Assembly (NCBI GenBank): GCA_043777895.1
Contig: JAYWHD010000074.1
Location: forward strand, 1-9,457
Reading direction: 5' to 3'
From: JBDLSY01 sp043777895
GTDB lineage: Bacteria; Pseudomonadota; Gammaproteobacteria; Burkholderiales; Burkholderiaceae_C
DNA length: 9,457 nt
Shown here piece by piece: positions 1-5,729 of the stretch (position 1 is its first letter; each line of letters opens with the position of its first letter). Below the pieces are notes generated by a model. It saw nothing but the letters and a program-made list of their open reading frames with translations, had not been told where the DNA came from and searched no databases. The translations under genes were made by a program, and so were the position numbers.

Positions 1-64
1 TCAAACTTATTAAAATACTACATAATAAGTTCACGTAAACGCGGCAAGAAAATAATGTCTTCAT
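1..64 (-). CDS. Possible N-terminus of a divergent exported protein (cut by window edge)
   Basis: Reading the minus strand from an ATG at 64-62 gives 21 open codons running off the left edge. They read M-K-T-L-F, a Cys, an Arg, then a hydrophobic stretch (L-L-C-S-I-L-I-S-L). A short basic start followed by a hydrophobic run is what a Sec signal peptide looks like, and it would make this gene divergent from the transglycosylase at 375. No Shine-Dalgarno sequence is visible upstream, but most genes in this window also lack a good one. Twenty-one codons in AT-rich DNA can stay open by chance, so this is only a possibility. No family can be assigned. Confidence 0.3.
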   Translation of the reverse strand, partial: MKTLFSCRVYVNLLCSILISL

Positions 65-106
65 AATGTTTTATTGTGTGGGTTAAAAATTAAGGTCTAC
101 TATTTA

Positions 107-128
107 AAGTAGTTATTAAGTAGTTATT
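107..128. repeat. Perfect 11-bp tandem repeat, two copies
   Basis: AAGTAGTTATT occurs at 107-117 and again immediately at 118-128. It abuts the left side of the dispersed element at 124-223. It is one of several exact short tandem duplications in the intergenic regions of this window. Confidence 0.85.
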
Positions 129-223
129 GTATTTTTTATCTAGGATAGCATTATTTTTACTAAGAATTTTTTAGAGATTTATATTTTGAGTGTAATGAAG
201 TAGCAATGTTTAAAATGTAAATG
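124..223. repeat. Dispersed intergenic element, copy A (partner at 1421-1520)
   Basis: This segment aligns with 1421-1520 over about 100 columns with two 1-nt gaps and about 25 substitutions by eye. Roughly three quarters of the substitutions are transitions. The best block is 147-196 against 1445-1494, ungapped, with 40 of 50 identical and 9 of 10 differences being transitions. It includes 16 identical bases at 160-175 (CTAAGAATTTTTTAGA), whose first 15 bases form an imperfect palindrome with arms CTAA and TTAG. Copy A ends about 150 bp before the transglycosylase start; copy B ends 24 bp before phaC. It may be a non-coding repeat family, a shared regulatory leader or a duplicated promoter region; the sequence alone cannot say which. 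Confidence 0.7.
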
Positions 224-374
224 TAACCTATAAAGTATTTTAAAGAGTGAAAATATTTATTGTTAAGCCTAAATAATTAGAGATAGTTTTTTGGGAGCGT
301 TAAAATTTGAGTACTTTATGTAATTGTAAGTTATGAATATTAAAAACTAACAATGTAAAATTAGGCATACTAAT

Positions 375-1055
375 ATGATGTACATTAAAACAATGCACGT
401 TAAAATAATACTTATGAATCTAATCACCTTTTTTTACAAATATTTAGTAAAATATTTTTTACTACCTTATACCATTTTTGTTTTGCTGACAGCTTGGTTT
501 ATTCAACCTGTGTACGCAGGAAAACAAGCGGAAGAACCCGTTGCCGATGCGGTTCGGCAATCATTGACTACCGCAATTGCTGATAAAAAAATCCCACGTT
601 ACGAACCTTTAAATGCTGATGATGCTAACCGCTATAAGCAATGGCTAACATTTAATGATGTGCGTTTAGCCAAACGCCGTAAGGATTTATCAGATTTTGC
701 TAGGCTTGATATTTTGGAAGTTGTATATTACGAAGCCAATCGTGCAGGTATAGAGCCTACTTTAGTCTTGGGATTAATTCAAGTAGAAAGTAATTTTCGT
801 AAATATGCTATTTCACACGCTGATGCACGTGGTTTAATGCAAGTGATGCCTTTTTGGACACGCGTAGCAGGCGATGGTGATACTTCTAAACTGTTTGATA
901 CGATGGTTAATTTACGCTATGGTTGTAGTATTTATCGCTTGTATTTGAACCGTGAAAAGGGCGACCATTTTCGTGCTTTAGGTCGCTATAACGGTAGCTT
1001 AGGCAAGGCAGAGTACCCAAATTCTGTACTAGCAGCGTGGAAACAATGGCAATGA
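375..1055 (+). CDS. Secreted soluble lytic transglycosylase, SLT domain (GH23)
   Basis: Lytic transglycosylases cleave the MurNAc-GlcNAc bond of peptidoglycan, leaving 1,6-anhydro-MurNAc ends, and act in the periplasm. The 226-residue product begins with a hydrophobic export signal (about residues 15-45) and a good cleavage site after VYA at 48. The catalytic SLT core spans about 112-226. It has the acid Glu138 in GLIQVESNF, the GLMQVMP motif at 153-159, NLRYGCSIY at 179-187 and the YNGS motif at 205-208. Size and lack of extra domains fit a minimal single-domain SLT enzyme. Met2 (378), Met7 (393) or Met14 (414) could also be starts and would shorten only the signal n-region. A weak TAGG lies at 362-365. 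The fis gene follows after 54 bp with no obvious terminator, so co-transcription is possible. Family assignment is firm; the specific subfamily and substrate preference are not. Confidence 0.9.
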   Translation: MMYIKTMHVKIILMNLITFFYKYLVKYFLLPYTIFVLLTAWFIQPVYAGKQAEEPVADAVRQSLTTAIADKKIPRYEPLNADDANRYKQWLTFNDVRLAKRRKDLSDFARLDILEVVYYEANRAGIEPTLVLGLIQVESNFRKYAISHADARGLMQVMPFWTRVAGDGDTSKLFDTMVNLRYGCSIYRLYLNREKGDHFRALGRYNGSLGKAEYPNSVLAAWKQWQ

Positions 1056-1109
1056 ACTTATTACTGAACGCATCATCAACTAATACAATAATGTAATTAA
1101 CAATGTAAT

Positions 1110-1373
1110 ATGAGTATTTTTATGTCTGTAATAAACATACCTGAACCGCTATCATTACAAGAATGTGTTGTCAGTAATTTAAATTTCTACTTAAATACCT
1201 GCGAAGGTCAAACAGTAACTGGTATTTATTCAATGGTACTTTTAGCTATAGAAAAACCTATGTTAGAAGTCATTATGGCACACTGTAATGACAATCAAAG
1301 TGCCGCTGCTGAATGTTTGGGTTTAAATCGTAATACTTTACGTAAAAAATTATTAGAACATACTCTGTTGTAA
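1110..1373 (+). CDS. fis: Fis nucleoid-associated DNA-binding protein
   Basis: Fis bends DNA, shapes the nucleoid and adjusts transcription of rRNA, tRNA and many growth-phase genes. The 87-residue product has the Fis arrangement. An N-terminal helical dimerisation region (about 14-57, including a Leu/Ala-rich stretch ending EKPMLEVIM) is followed by a C-terminal helix-turn-helix (about 62-84) containing NQSAAAECLGLNRNTLRKK. This matches the very conserved Fis signature ending in TLRKKL. It is about 11 residues shorter than the E. coli protein, the difference lying in the variable N-terminus. Met5 (1122) is an alternative start. No Shine-Dalgarno sequence precedes either Met. In enterics fis follows dusB; here it follows a lytic transglycosylase instead. 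In many gammaproteobacteria purH is the next gene; here phaC intervenes. Confidence 0.93.
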   Translation: MSIFMSVINIPEPLSLQECVVSNLNFYLNTCEGQTVTGIYSMVLLAIEKPMLEVIMAHCNDNQSAAAECLGLNRNTLRKKLLEHTLL

Positions 1374-1437
1374 TAAAAAATATACATCTATAAATATAAG
1401 GCATTACTACCTAAAGCCAAGTATCATATTTTTTATT
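1372..1437. repeat. 12-bp perfect inverted repeat at the end of fis, possible weak terminator
   Basis: AATAAAAAATAT (1372-1383, overlapping the fis stop codon) is the exact reverse complement of ATATTTTTTATT (1426-1437), with a 42-nt loop. A smaller GGC/GCC pair (about 1400-1417) could fold inside it. The arms are purely A/T, so any RNA stem would be weak; the T6 run sits in the right arm. The right arm also lies in copy B of the dispersed element. It may be a poor terminator, a cruciform or simply AT-rich coincidence. Confidence 0.4.
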
Positions 1438-1520
1438 TAAAATAAGCATCATTTTTGCTAAGAATTTTTTAGAAATTTACACCTTAAGCATATTAATTAG
1501 CTATGCCAAACATATAAATA
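1421..1520. repeat. Dispersed intergenic element, copy B, in the phaC leader
   Basis: This is the partner of 124-223. The longest identical run is 1458-1473, and the flanking stretch TATTTTTTAT (1427-1436) matches 130-139. In this copy the palindromic core is preceded by AGCA (1445-1448) and TGCT (1456-1459), which are themselves inverted; the second arm is changed in copy A. The element fills most of the gap between fis and phaC, so the phaC promoter should lie in or next to it. A -35-like TTTACA is at 1476-1481, but I see no good -10 at the right distance. Confidence 0.7.
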
Positions 1521-1544
1521 GTCATCAAAACAAATAGGTATCAA

Positions 1545-3137
1545 ATGGCTCGCAAAAAAACAAACGAAACAGTAAAAATCGTGTCTACACCGATAATAAT
1601 ACCTAATACACCGATAGCAGATAAACGTTTCTCGTCAGAAATATGGCAAAACAACCCATTTTCACAATTATTAGCACAGCAATATTTAATAGGTAGCCAG
1701 TGGCTACGGCAACAAACAGAATTAGTAGCTACGCAATTTCCTGCTGCCAATGTAGCTCAAATGCGTTTTATGACAGAACAAATGATTGCTGCCAGCGCAC
1801 CTAGTAATTATTTAGCAACTAACCCAGATGCTTTAGCGGCTTTAGTGGAAACCAACGGGGCAAGTTTACAAAATGGCTTAGCAAATATGCTGTGCGATTT
1901 ACGCAAAGGACGAATGACTCAAACAGATGAAACTGCCTTTGAAGTAGGTAAGAATCTAGCCATATCACCAGGGGCAGTTGTATTTGAAAATGATTTTTTT
2001 CAACTACTACAATACTCACCTAGTACGGCAACAGTACACTCTATACCATTATTGATGGTTCCACCTTGTATCAATAAATTCTATATTTTAGATTTACAGC
2101 CAGAAACTTCATTGGTAAACTACGCAGTAGAGCAAGGGCATACTATTTTTTTAATGTCTTGGCGAAACCCTATAGATTTAGAACTTAACCATGCTACATG
2201 GGACGACTATGTAGCGCAAGGCATTGTTACAGCGATTTTAGTTGTACAAGCCATTACTCAACAGCCTGCTATTAATGCTTTAGGCTTTTGCGTAGGCGGT
2301 ACTTTACTCACGACTGCATTGGCAGTTTTAGCGGCAAAAGGACAATCGCCTGTTGCTAGTTTAACCTTATTAACAACGCTATTAGATTTTTCTGATCCAG
2401 GTGTTTTAGGGGTGTTCATGGATGAAAATCAAGTTAAACAACGTGAACAAACTATTGCAATAGCGGGTAAGGGCGGCTTAATGTCTGCTAAAGAGTTAAA
2501 TAATTCTTTTTCTATGTTGCGTCCCAATGACTTAATTTGGAATTATGTCGTAAGTCAATATTTAAAAGGTCAGTCTCCGCCTAAAGCATTTGATTTGCTT
2601 TATTGGAACGGCGATAGCACTAATATCCCAGGGCCTATGTTTGCTTGGTACTTGCGGCATTTATATTTAGAGAATCGTCTGCCGAAAGGTACTTTAACCG
2701 TTTTAGGTGAAACAGTTAATACCTCTAAACTAACTTTTCCGTGTTATGTTTTTTCTGCTAAAGAAGACCATATTGTGCCGTGGCAATCAGCATACGTCTC
2801 CGCTAAATTATTGGGTGATGATGGTAAATCAGTCCGTTATGTACAAGGCGCGTCTGGCCATATTGCAGGGGTAATTAATCCTGCTCATAAAAATAAGCGT
2901 AGTTATAAAGTATCTGAACCTTTAAGTTTAATAAAGGGCTGCTTAAGTACCAGTCCAGAGGTGTGGGAAGCATCAGCTCCTGAATTTGCGGGTAGTTGGT
3001 GGGTAGATTGGTCGGCATGGCTGGCAAATAACGCGGGTAAAAAAATAGCCGCAAATACTGTTTTGGGTAATGAGCAGCATCCCGTGATTGAGGCTGCACC
3101 TGGACGCTATGTAGCCGTGCGTGCAATGCCGTTGTAG
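1545..3137 (+). CDS. phaC: Class I poly(3-hydroxyalkanoate) synthase PhaC
   Basis: PhaC polymerises (R)-3-hydroxyacyl-CoA into polyhydroxyalkanoate on the surface of cytoplasmic storage granules. The 530-residue product has the PhaC N-terminal domain (about 30-200) followed by an alpha/beta-hydrolase fold. The lipase-like box is G-F-C-V-G-G with nucleophile Cys249. The other catalytic residues are Asp408 in KEDHIVPW and His439 in ASGHIAG. SWRNP (205-209), TWDDYV (218-223), the YWNGDSTNIPGPM stretch (353-365) and the C-terminal GSWWVDWSAWL segment (483-493) all support class I. It is somewhat shorter than the classic class I enzyme of about 589 residues, mainly at the N-terminus. TAGG at 1535-1538 gives a plausible ribosome binding site for this ATG. 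No phaA, phaB, phasin or depolymerase gene is in the window, so precursor supply must be encoded elsewhere. Its place between fis and purH suggests insertion into an older gene order. Confidence 0.95.
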   Translation: MARKKTNETVKIVSTPIIIPNTPIADKRFSSEIWQNNPFSQLLAQQYLIGSQWLRQQTELVATQFPAANVAQMRFMTEQMIAASAPSNYLATNPDALAALVETNGASLQNGLANMLCDLRKGRMTQTDETAFEVGKNLAISPGAVVFENDFFQLLQYSPSTATVHSIPLLMVPPCINKFYILDLQPETSLVNYAVEQGHTIFLMSWRNPIDLELNHATWDDYVAQGIVTAILVVQAITQQPAINALGFCVGGTLLTTALAVLAAKGQSPVASLTLLTTLLDFSDPGVLGVFMDENQVKQREQTIAIAGKGGLMSAKELNNSFSMLRPNDLIWNYVVSQYLKGQSPPKAFDLLYWNGDSTNIPGPMFAWYLRHLYLENRLPKGTLTVLGETVNTSKLTFPCYVFSAKEDHIVPWQSAYVSAKLLGDDGKSVRYVQGASGHIAGVINPAHKNKRSYKVSEPLSLIKGCLSTSPEVWEASAPEFAGSWWVDWSAWLANNAGKKIAANTVLGNEQHPVIEAAPGRYVAVRAMPL

Positions 3138-3160
3138 AAATATAATCACCATTTAACTTT

Positions 3161-3254
3161 ATTAATTCATTAATTCATTTAACTATTTAACTATTTAACT
3201 ATTTAACTTATTGAGTTTATTTAATTTATTATTAACCTATTAACCTACTAATTT
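3161..3254. repeat. 8-bp tandem repeat tract upstream of purH
   Basis: The phaC-purH gap is built largely of 8-bp units. ATTAATTC occurs twice (3161-3176), then ATTTAACT four times in perfect tandem (3177-3208). TATTGAGT and TTATTTAA follow, then a 6-bp interruption (3225-3230), ATTAACCT twice (3231-3246) and ACTAATTT (3247-3254). A further ATTTAACT lies at 3151-3158. Three different octamers, each duplicated locally, point to repeated slippage of one ancestral unit. The tract ends just before the purH ribosome binding site, so copy number changes would alter leader length. It is not a CRISPR: there are no spacers and the units are far too short. Confidence 0.85.
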
Positions 3255-3265
3255 ATTGAGTGTTT

Positions 3266-4867
3266 ATGACAACTTCTACACGTCCCCACGCTTTATTAAG
3301 CGTATCTGATAAAACGGGTATTCTTGAGTTTGCACAAGGTCTAACCGAGCTTGGGTTTGTACTATTATCCACAGGTGGGACTGCACAGTTATTACGTCAT
3401 AATCAGATTGCGTGTACGGATGTGGCTGATTACACTGGCTTTGCCGAGATGATGGACGGGCGAGTTAAGACTTTACACCCTAAAATTCATGGCGGTTTAT
3501 TGGCAAAACGCGATACTGCTGCACATCTAGTGGCTATGCAAGCTCATGGAATTGTGGCTATTGATGTGGTTGCGGTTAATTTATATCCATTTGCTGCAAC
3601 AGTAGACAATCCTGACGTTAATTTAGACGATGCGATAGAAAATATTGACATTGGTGGTCCAACAATGCTGCGTAGTGCGGCTAAAAATCATGAATCAGTG
3701 AGTGTTGTTTGTGAGCCATCAGATTATGCTACTGTATTAGAGCAGTTGCAAACTGGTACACAAACACGGGTACATCGCCGTCATTTAGCGGCAAAAGTCT
3801 ATGCACACACGGCACGTTATGATGGAATGATTACTAACTTTTTAAGCAGTTTGCCTGTAGATGGCAACCCACAAGCACGCCAGTTGTACCCTGAAACGTT
3901 AAGTGTACAGTTTAATAAAGTACAAGATTTGCGTTATGGCGAAAACCCGCATCAAACCGCTGCTTTTTATGCGGATACAGACACGGCTAAAACCAATGCT
4001 TTTAAAGGCTTATTAGCCAGTTATGTTCAGTTGCACGGTAAAGAATTGTCGTATAACAATATTGCAGATTCTGATGCTGCATGGGAGTGTGTACGGCGTT
4101 TTTCACCCAAGCAGTATGCCGCTTGTGTCATTGTTAAACATGCAAATCCTTGTGGTGTAGCGATAGCAACTGATGCCTTAACTGCTTACACCAAAGCATT
4201 TAGTACTGATAAAACATCGGCTTTTGGGGGTATTTTAGCATTTAATTGTGAAATTGATGCTTTAACAGCTGAAGCGATTAGCCAACAATTTGCTGAAGTG
4301 ATTATTGCTCCTAGCTTTAGTATAGAAGCACTCATATTACTAAAAAACAAGGCTAATATACGGTTATTAAGCATTGCTTTGCCTGATACAGACGTGTCTA
4401 ACTCTTTAGACATTAAGCGTGTGGGGGGGGGGATATTAGTACAAAGTTCAGATACACACCGTATCAAAACTACAGATTTAACTTGTGTAACTGATTTACA
4501 CCCCACTTTAGAACAGTTAAAAGATTTAGAGTTCGCTTGGCATATTGCTCAATTCGTTAAAAGCAATGCAATTGTATATTGTAAAAATGGTATGACTTTG
4601 GGTATTGGGGCAGGGCAGATGAGCCGTGTTGATTCAGCAAAAATAGCAGCTTTAAAGGCACAAGATGCAGGTTTTGATTTGACAGGGTCTGTGGTCGCTA
4701 GTGATGCGTTTTTTCCTTTCCGTGATGGCTTAGATGTACTGGCACAAGCAGGTGCTGTCGCTGTCGTACAACCAGGCGGCAGTATGCGTGACACTGAAGT
4801 GATTGCCGCAGCCAATGAACACAAGGTAACTATGGTCGTTACAGGGATACGGCATTTTAGACATTAA
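3266..4867 (+). CDS. purH: Bifunctional AICAR formyltransferase / IMP cyclohydrolase
   Basis: PurH carries out the last two steps of IMP synthesis: formyl transfer from 10-formyl-THF to AICAR, then ring closure to IMP. The 533-residue product has an N-terminal MGS-like cyclohydrolase domain (about 8-150) with LLSVSDKTG, STGGTA and GRVKTLHPKIHGG. The AICAR transformylase domain (about 200-533) has RYGENPHQ (223-230), the catalytic Lys-His pair in VKHANPCGVA (291-292), TSAFGGILAFN and SDAFFPFRDG, ending in TGIRHFRH. Length matches the family. A GTG at 3260 is in frame, but the ATG at 3266 is preferred because TTGAG (3256-3260) then sits 5 bp upstream as a ribosome binding site. Oddities are a ten-G run at 4423-4432 coding for Gly387-389 and the octamer tract in the leader. 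purD, often the next gene, is absent; ruvC follows after 51 bp. Confidence 0.96.
   Translation: MTTSTRPHALLSVSDKTGILEFAQGLTELGFVLLSTGGTAQLLRHNQIACTDVADYTGFAEMMDGRVKTLHPKIHGGLLAKRDTAAHLVAMQAHGIVAIDVVAVNLYPFAATVDNPDVNLDDAIENIDIGGPTMLRSAAKNHESVSVVCEPSDYATVLEQLQTGTQTRVHRRHLAAKVYAHTARYDGMITNFLSSLPVDGNPQARQLYPETLSVQFNKVQDLRYGENPHQTAAFYADTDTAKTNAFKGLLASYVQLHGKELSYNNIADSDAAWECVRRFSPKQYAACVIVKHANPCGVAIATDALTAYTKAFSTDKTSAFGGILAFNCEIDALTAEAISQQFAEVIIAPSFSIEALILLKNKANIRLLSIALPDTDVSNSLDIKRVGGGILVQSSDTHRIKTTDLTCVTDLHPTLEQLKDLEFAWHIAQFVKSNAIVYCKNGMTLGIGAGQMSRVDSAKIAALKAQDAGFDLTGSVVASDAFFPFRDGLDVLAQAGAVAVVQPGGSMRDTEVIAAANEHKVTMVVTGIRHFRH
4423..4432 (+). repeat. Ten-G homopolymer inside purH
   Basis: Ten consecutive G encode the end of Val386 and Gly387-389 (GTG GGG GGG GGG). 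The reading frame is intact on both sides. Glycine-rich sequence is normal here in PurH, but using GGG three times running is striking in AT-rich DNA. Long G runs are classic slippage sites and also sequencing-error sites. Confidence 0.95.
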
Positions 4868-4916
4868 TATAAACATCAATATTAATGATTAATTTGATAT
4901 TAATATGAATATTAAT
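4863..4916. repeat. Cluster of five ATTAAT palindromes between purH and ruvC
   Basis: ATTAAT occurs at 4863, 4881, 4888, 4899 and 4911, filling the whole purH-ruvC gap up to 2 bp before the ruvC start. No Shine-Dalgarno sequence or GC-rich hairpin is present, so purH and ruvC are probably read together. The cluster could be low-complexity DNA, a degenerate tandem repeat or sites for an AT-binding protein. Confidence 0.6.
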
Positions 4917-4918
4917 AA

Positions 4919-5497
4919 ATGCGAATTTTAGGTATTGATCCAGGCTCACGGGTAACAGGCTTTGGCATTATTGATGTTTTACCTTCTCATCAATCCTTGT
5001 ATGTAGCCAGCGGGGTGATTAAAACCGTACAAACTATTAATGGTAAAGCTGTGGGTGGCAGTTTGGCTGAAAGAATTGCTGAGATTATTCACGGTATTGA
5101 CGAAGTGTGTCAGCAATATAAACCAACTGTTGCAGCAATTGAACAAGTATTTGTCAATGTTAATCCAGCAGCTACTTTGATGTTAGGTCAAGCACGCGGG
5201 GCAGCCATTGCTGCTTTAGTACTTGCTAAATTGCCCGTACATGAATATACGGCGTTACAAGTTAAAAAATCAGTAGTCGGGCAGGGAAAGGCTGCTAAAG
5301 AGCAAGTTCAAGCAATGGTTATGCGGTTATTAAATTTACCATCTTCTCCCAGTGCTGATGCTGCCGATGCTTTGGCTTGTGCATTGTGTCATGCACAAGT
5401 AGCAGCAATGCTTTTATTTGCAGGAAAAACAGGCACACCTATGATTAATCCTGTAACAGGTAAGCCTTTAAAGCTTAAAGCAGGGCGTTGGGTTTGA
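4919..5497 (+). CDS. ruvC: Holliday junction resolvase RuvC
   Basis: RuvC is the dimeric endonuclease that cuts Holliday junctions after RuvAB branch migration. The 192-residue product starts with the hallmark MRILGIDPGSRVTG. The four acidic metal-binding residues are visible: Asp7, Glu75 (in AAIEQVFVN), Asp147 and Asp150 (in SADAADALA). It is longer than the E. coli protein of about 173 residues. Extra sequence lies around residues 37-48 (TVQTINGKAVGG), and there is a short basic tail ending KLKAGRWV. The ATG at 4919 is fixed by the conserved N-terminus although no ribosome binding site is visible. ruvA and ruvB, frequent downstream partners, are not here: a promoter/hairpin region and a tRNA follow. 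The stop codon overlaps the -35 box of a candidate tRNA promoter. Confidence 0.96.
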   Translation: MRILGIDPGSRVTGFGIIDVLPSHQSLYVASGVIKTVQTINGKAVGGSLAERIAEIIHGIDEVCQQYKPTVAAIEQVFVNVNPAATLMLGQARGAAIAALVLAKLPVHEYTALQVKKSVVGQGKAAKEQVQAMVMRLLNLPSSPSADAADALACALCHAQVAAMLLFAGKTGTPMINPVTGKPLKLKAGRWV

Positions 5498-5523
5498 TAA
5501 TTTCGCTTAATATTTGCTATAAT
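5494..5523 (+). promoter_or_regulatory. Candidate sigma-70 promoter at the end of ruvC
   Basis: TTGATA (5494-5499, one mismatch to consensus) and a perfect TATAAT (5518-5523) are separated by 18 bp. The -35 overlaps the ruvC stop codon. The -10 is embedded in a near-perfect palindrome, TGCTAT-A-ATAGCA (5515-5527), which could be an operator. Transcription would begin near 5530, just before the 13-bp inverted repeat, and run toward the tRNA. Confidence 0.6.
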
Positions 5524-5533
5524 AGCAGTTGGT

Positions 5534-5568
5534 AAATTATAGTACTCATTTCATAAGTACTATAATTT
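5534..5568. repeat. 13-bp perfect inverted repeat before the tRNA, possible ruvC terminator or operator
   Basis: AAATTATAGTACT (5534-5546) and AGTACTATAATTT (5556-5568) are exact reverse complements with a 9-nt loop. The right arm ends in a run of four T (5566-5569), so it can be read as an AT-rich terminator for ruvC. The right arm also contains a perfect TATAAT (5561-5566) placed to start transcription a few bases before the tRNA at 5577. No good -35 is seen at the usual distance from this second box. Terminator, operator and promoter roles are all possible; the sequence does not decide between them. Confidence 0.75.
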
Positions 5569-5576
5569 TCAAAAAT

Positions 5577-5655
<79 letters not shown>

Positions 5656-5660
5656 TATTT

Positions 5661-5694
5661 AAAGCCTACTTGCCTAATGTAAGTAGGCTTTTTT
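5661..5694 (+). terminator. Intrinsic terminator after the tRNA
   Basis: AAAGCCTACTT (5661-5671) pairs perfectly with AAGTAGGCTTT (5681-5691) around a 9-nt loop. The T run is 5689-5694. It lies 5 bp after the encoded CCA, as expected for a single-tRNA transcript. On the minus strand the same stem is followed only by TTTAAA, so it may also weakly terminate the converging M16 peptidase transcript, whose stop codon is about 35 bp away. Confidence 0.9.
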
Positions 5695-5707
5695 ATTATC
5701 TTTATTT

Positions 5708-5727
5708 ATTATCTATCATTATCTATC
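5708..5727. repeat. Perfect 10-bp tandem repeat, two copies
   Basis: ATTATCTATC occurs at 5708-5717 and 5718-5727, preceded by a partial TTATTATC at 5693-5700. It lies between the tRNA terminator and the end of the converging peptidase gene, so it is outside any leader. This argues that exact short duplications here are a general feature rather than promoter-specific. Confidence 0.8.
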
Positions 5728-5729
5728 AT

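Larger units (their letters stand above)
65..374. other. AT-rich intergenic region upstream of the lytic transglycosylase
   Basis: This 310-bp stretch shows no convincing ORF or RNA gene. It holds an 11-bp perfect tandem repeat (107-128) and the first copy of an approximately 100-bp dispersed element (124-223). If the reading frame at 1-64 is real, this is a divergent promoter region. I see no sigma-70 promoter here that I would defend: TTGAGT at 307-312 has only a poor -10 downstream (TATGAA, 332-337). Confidence 0.6.

Noticed and set aside
348..1108. Shared 11-mer TAACAATGTAA upstream of the transglycosylase (348-358) and fis (1098-1108)
   Set aside because: Flanks do not align and positions relative to the starts differ; an AT-rich 11-mer match can arise by chance.
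1541..2019. Minus-strand ORFs over the start of phaC
   Set aside because: They are antisense to a clear PhaC frame and have no recognisable features.
3161..3254. CRISPR-like array
   Set aside because: The units are 8 bp and directly abutting with no unique spacers.
3260..3265. GTG start for purH two codons upstream of the ATG
   Set aside because: The ATG at 3266 has TTGAG at a proper distance; the GTG would overlap that site and has none of its own.
4423..4432. purH as a frameshifted pseudogene at the G run
   Set aside because: The frame is intact and conserved PurH motifs continue on both sides.
4186..4824. Minus-strand ORFs inside purH
   Set aside because: They overlap the conserved AICAR transformylase frame and show no recognisable protein features.
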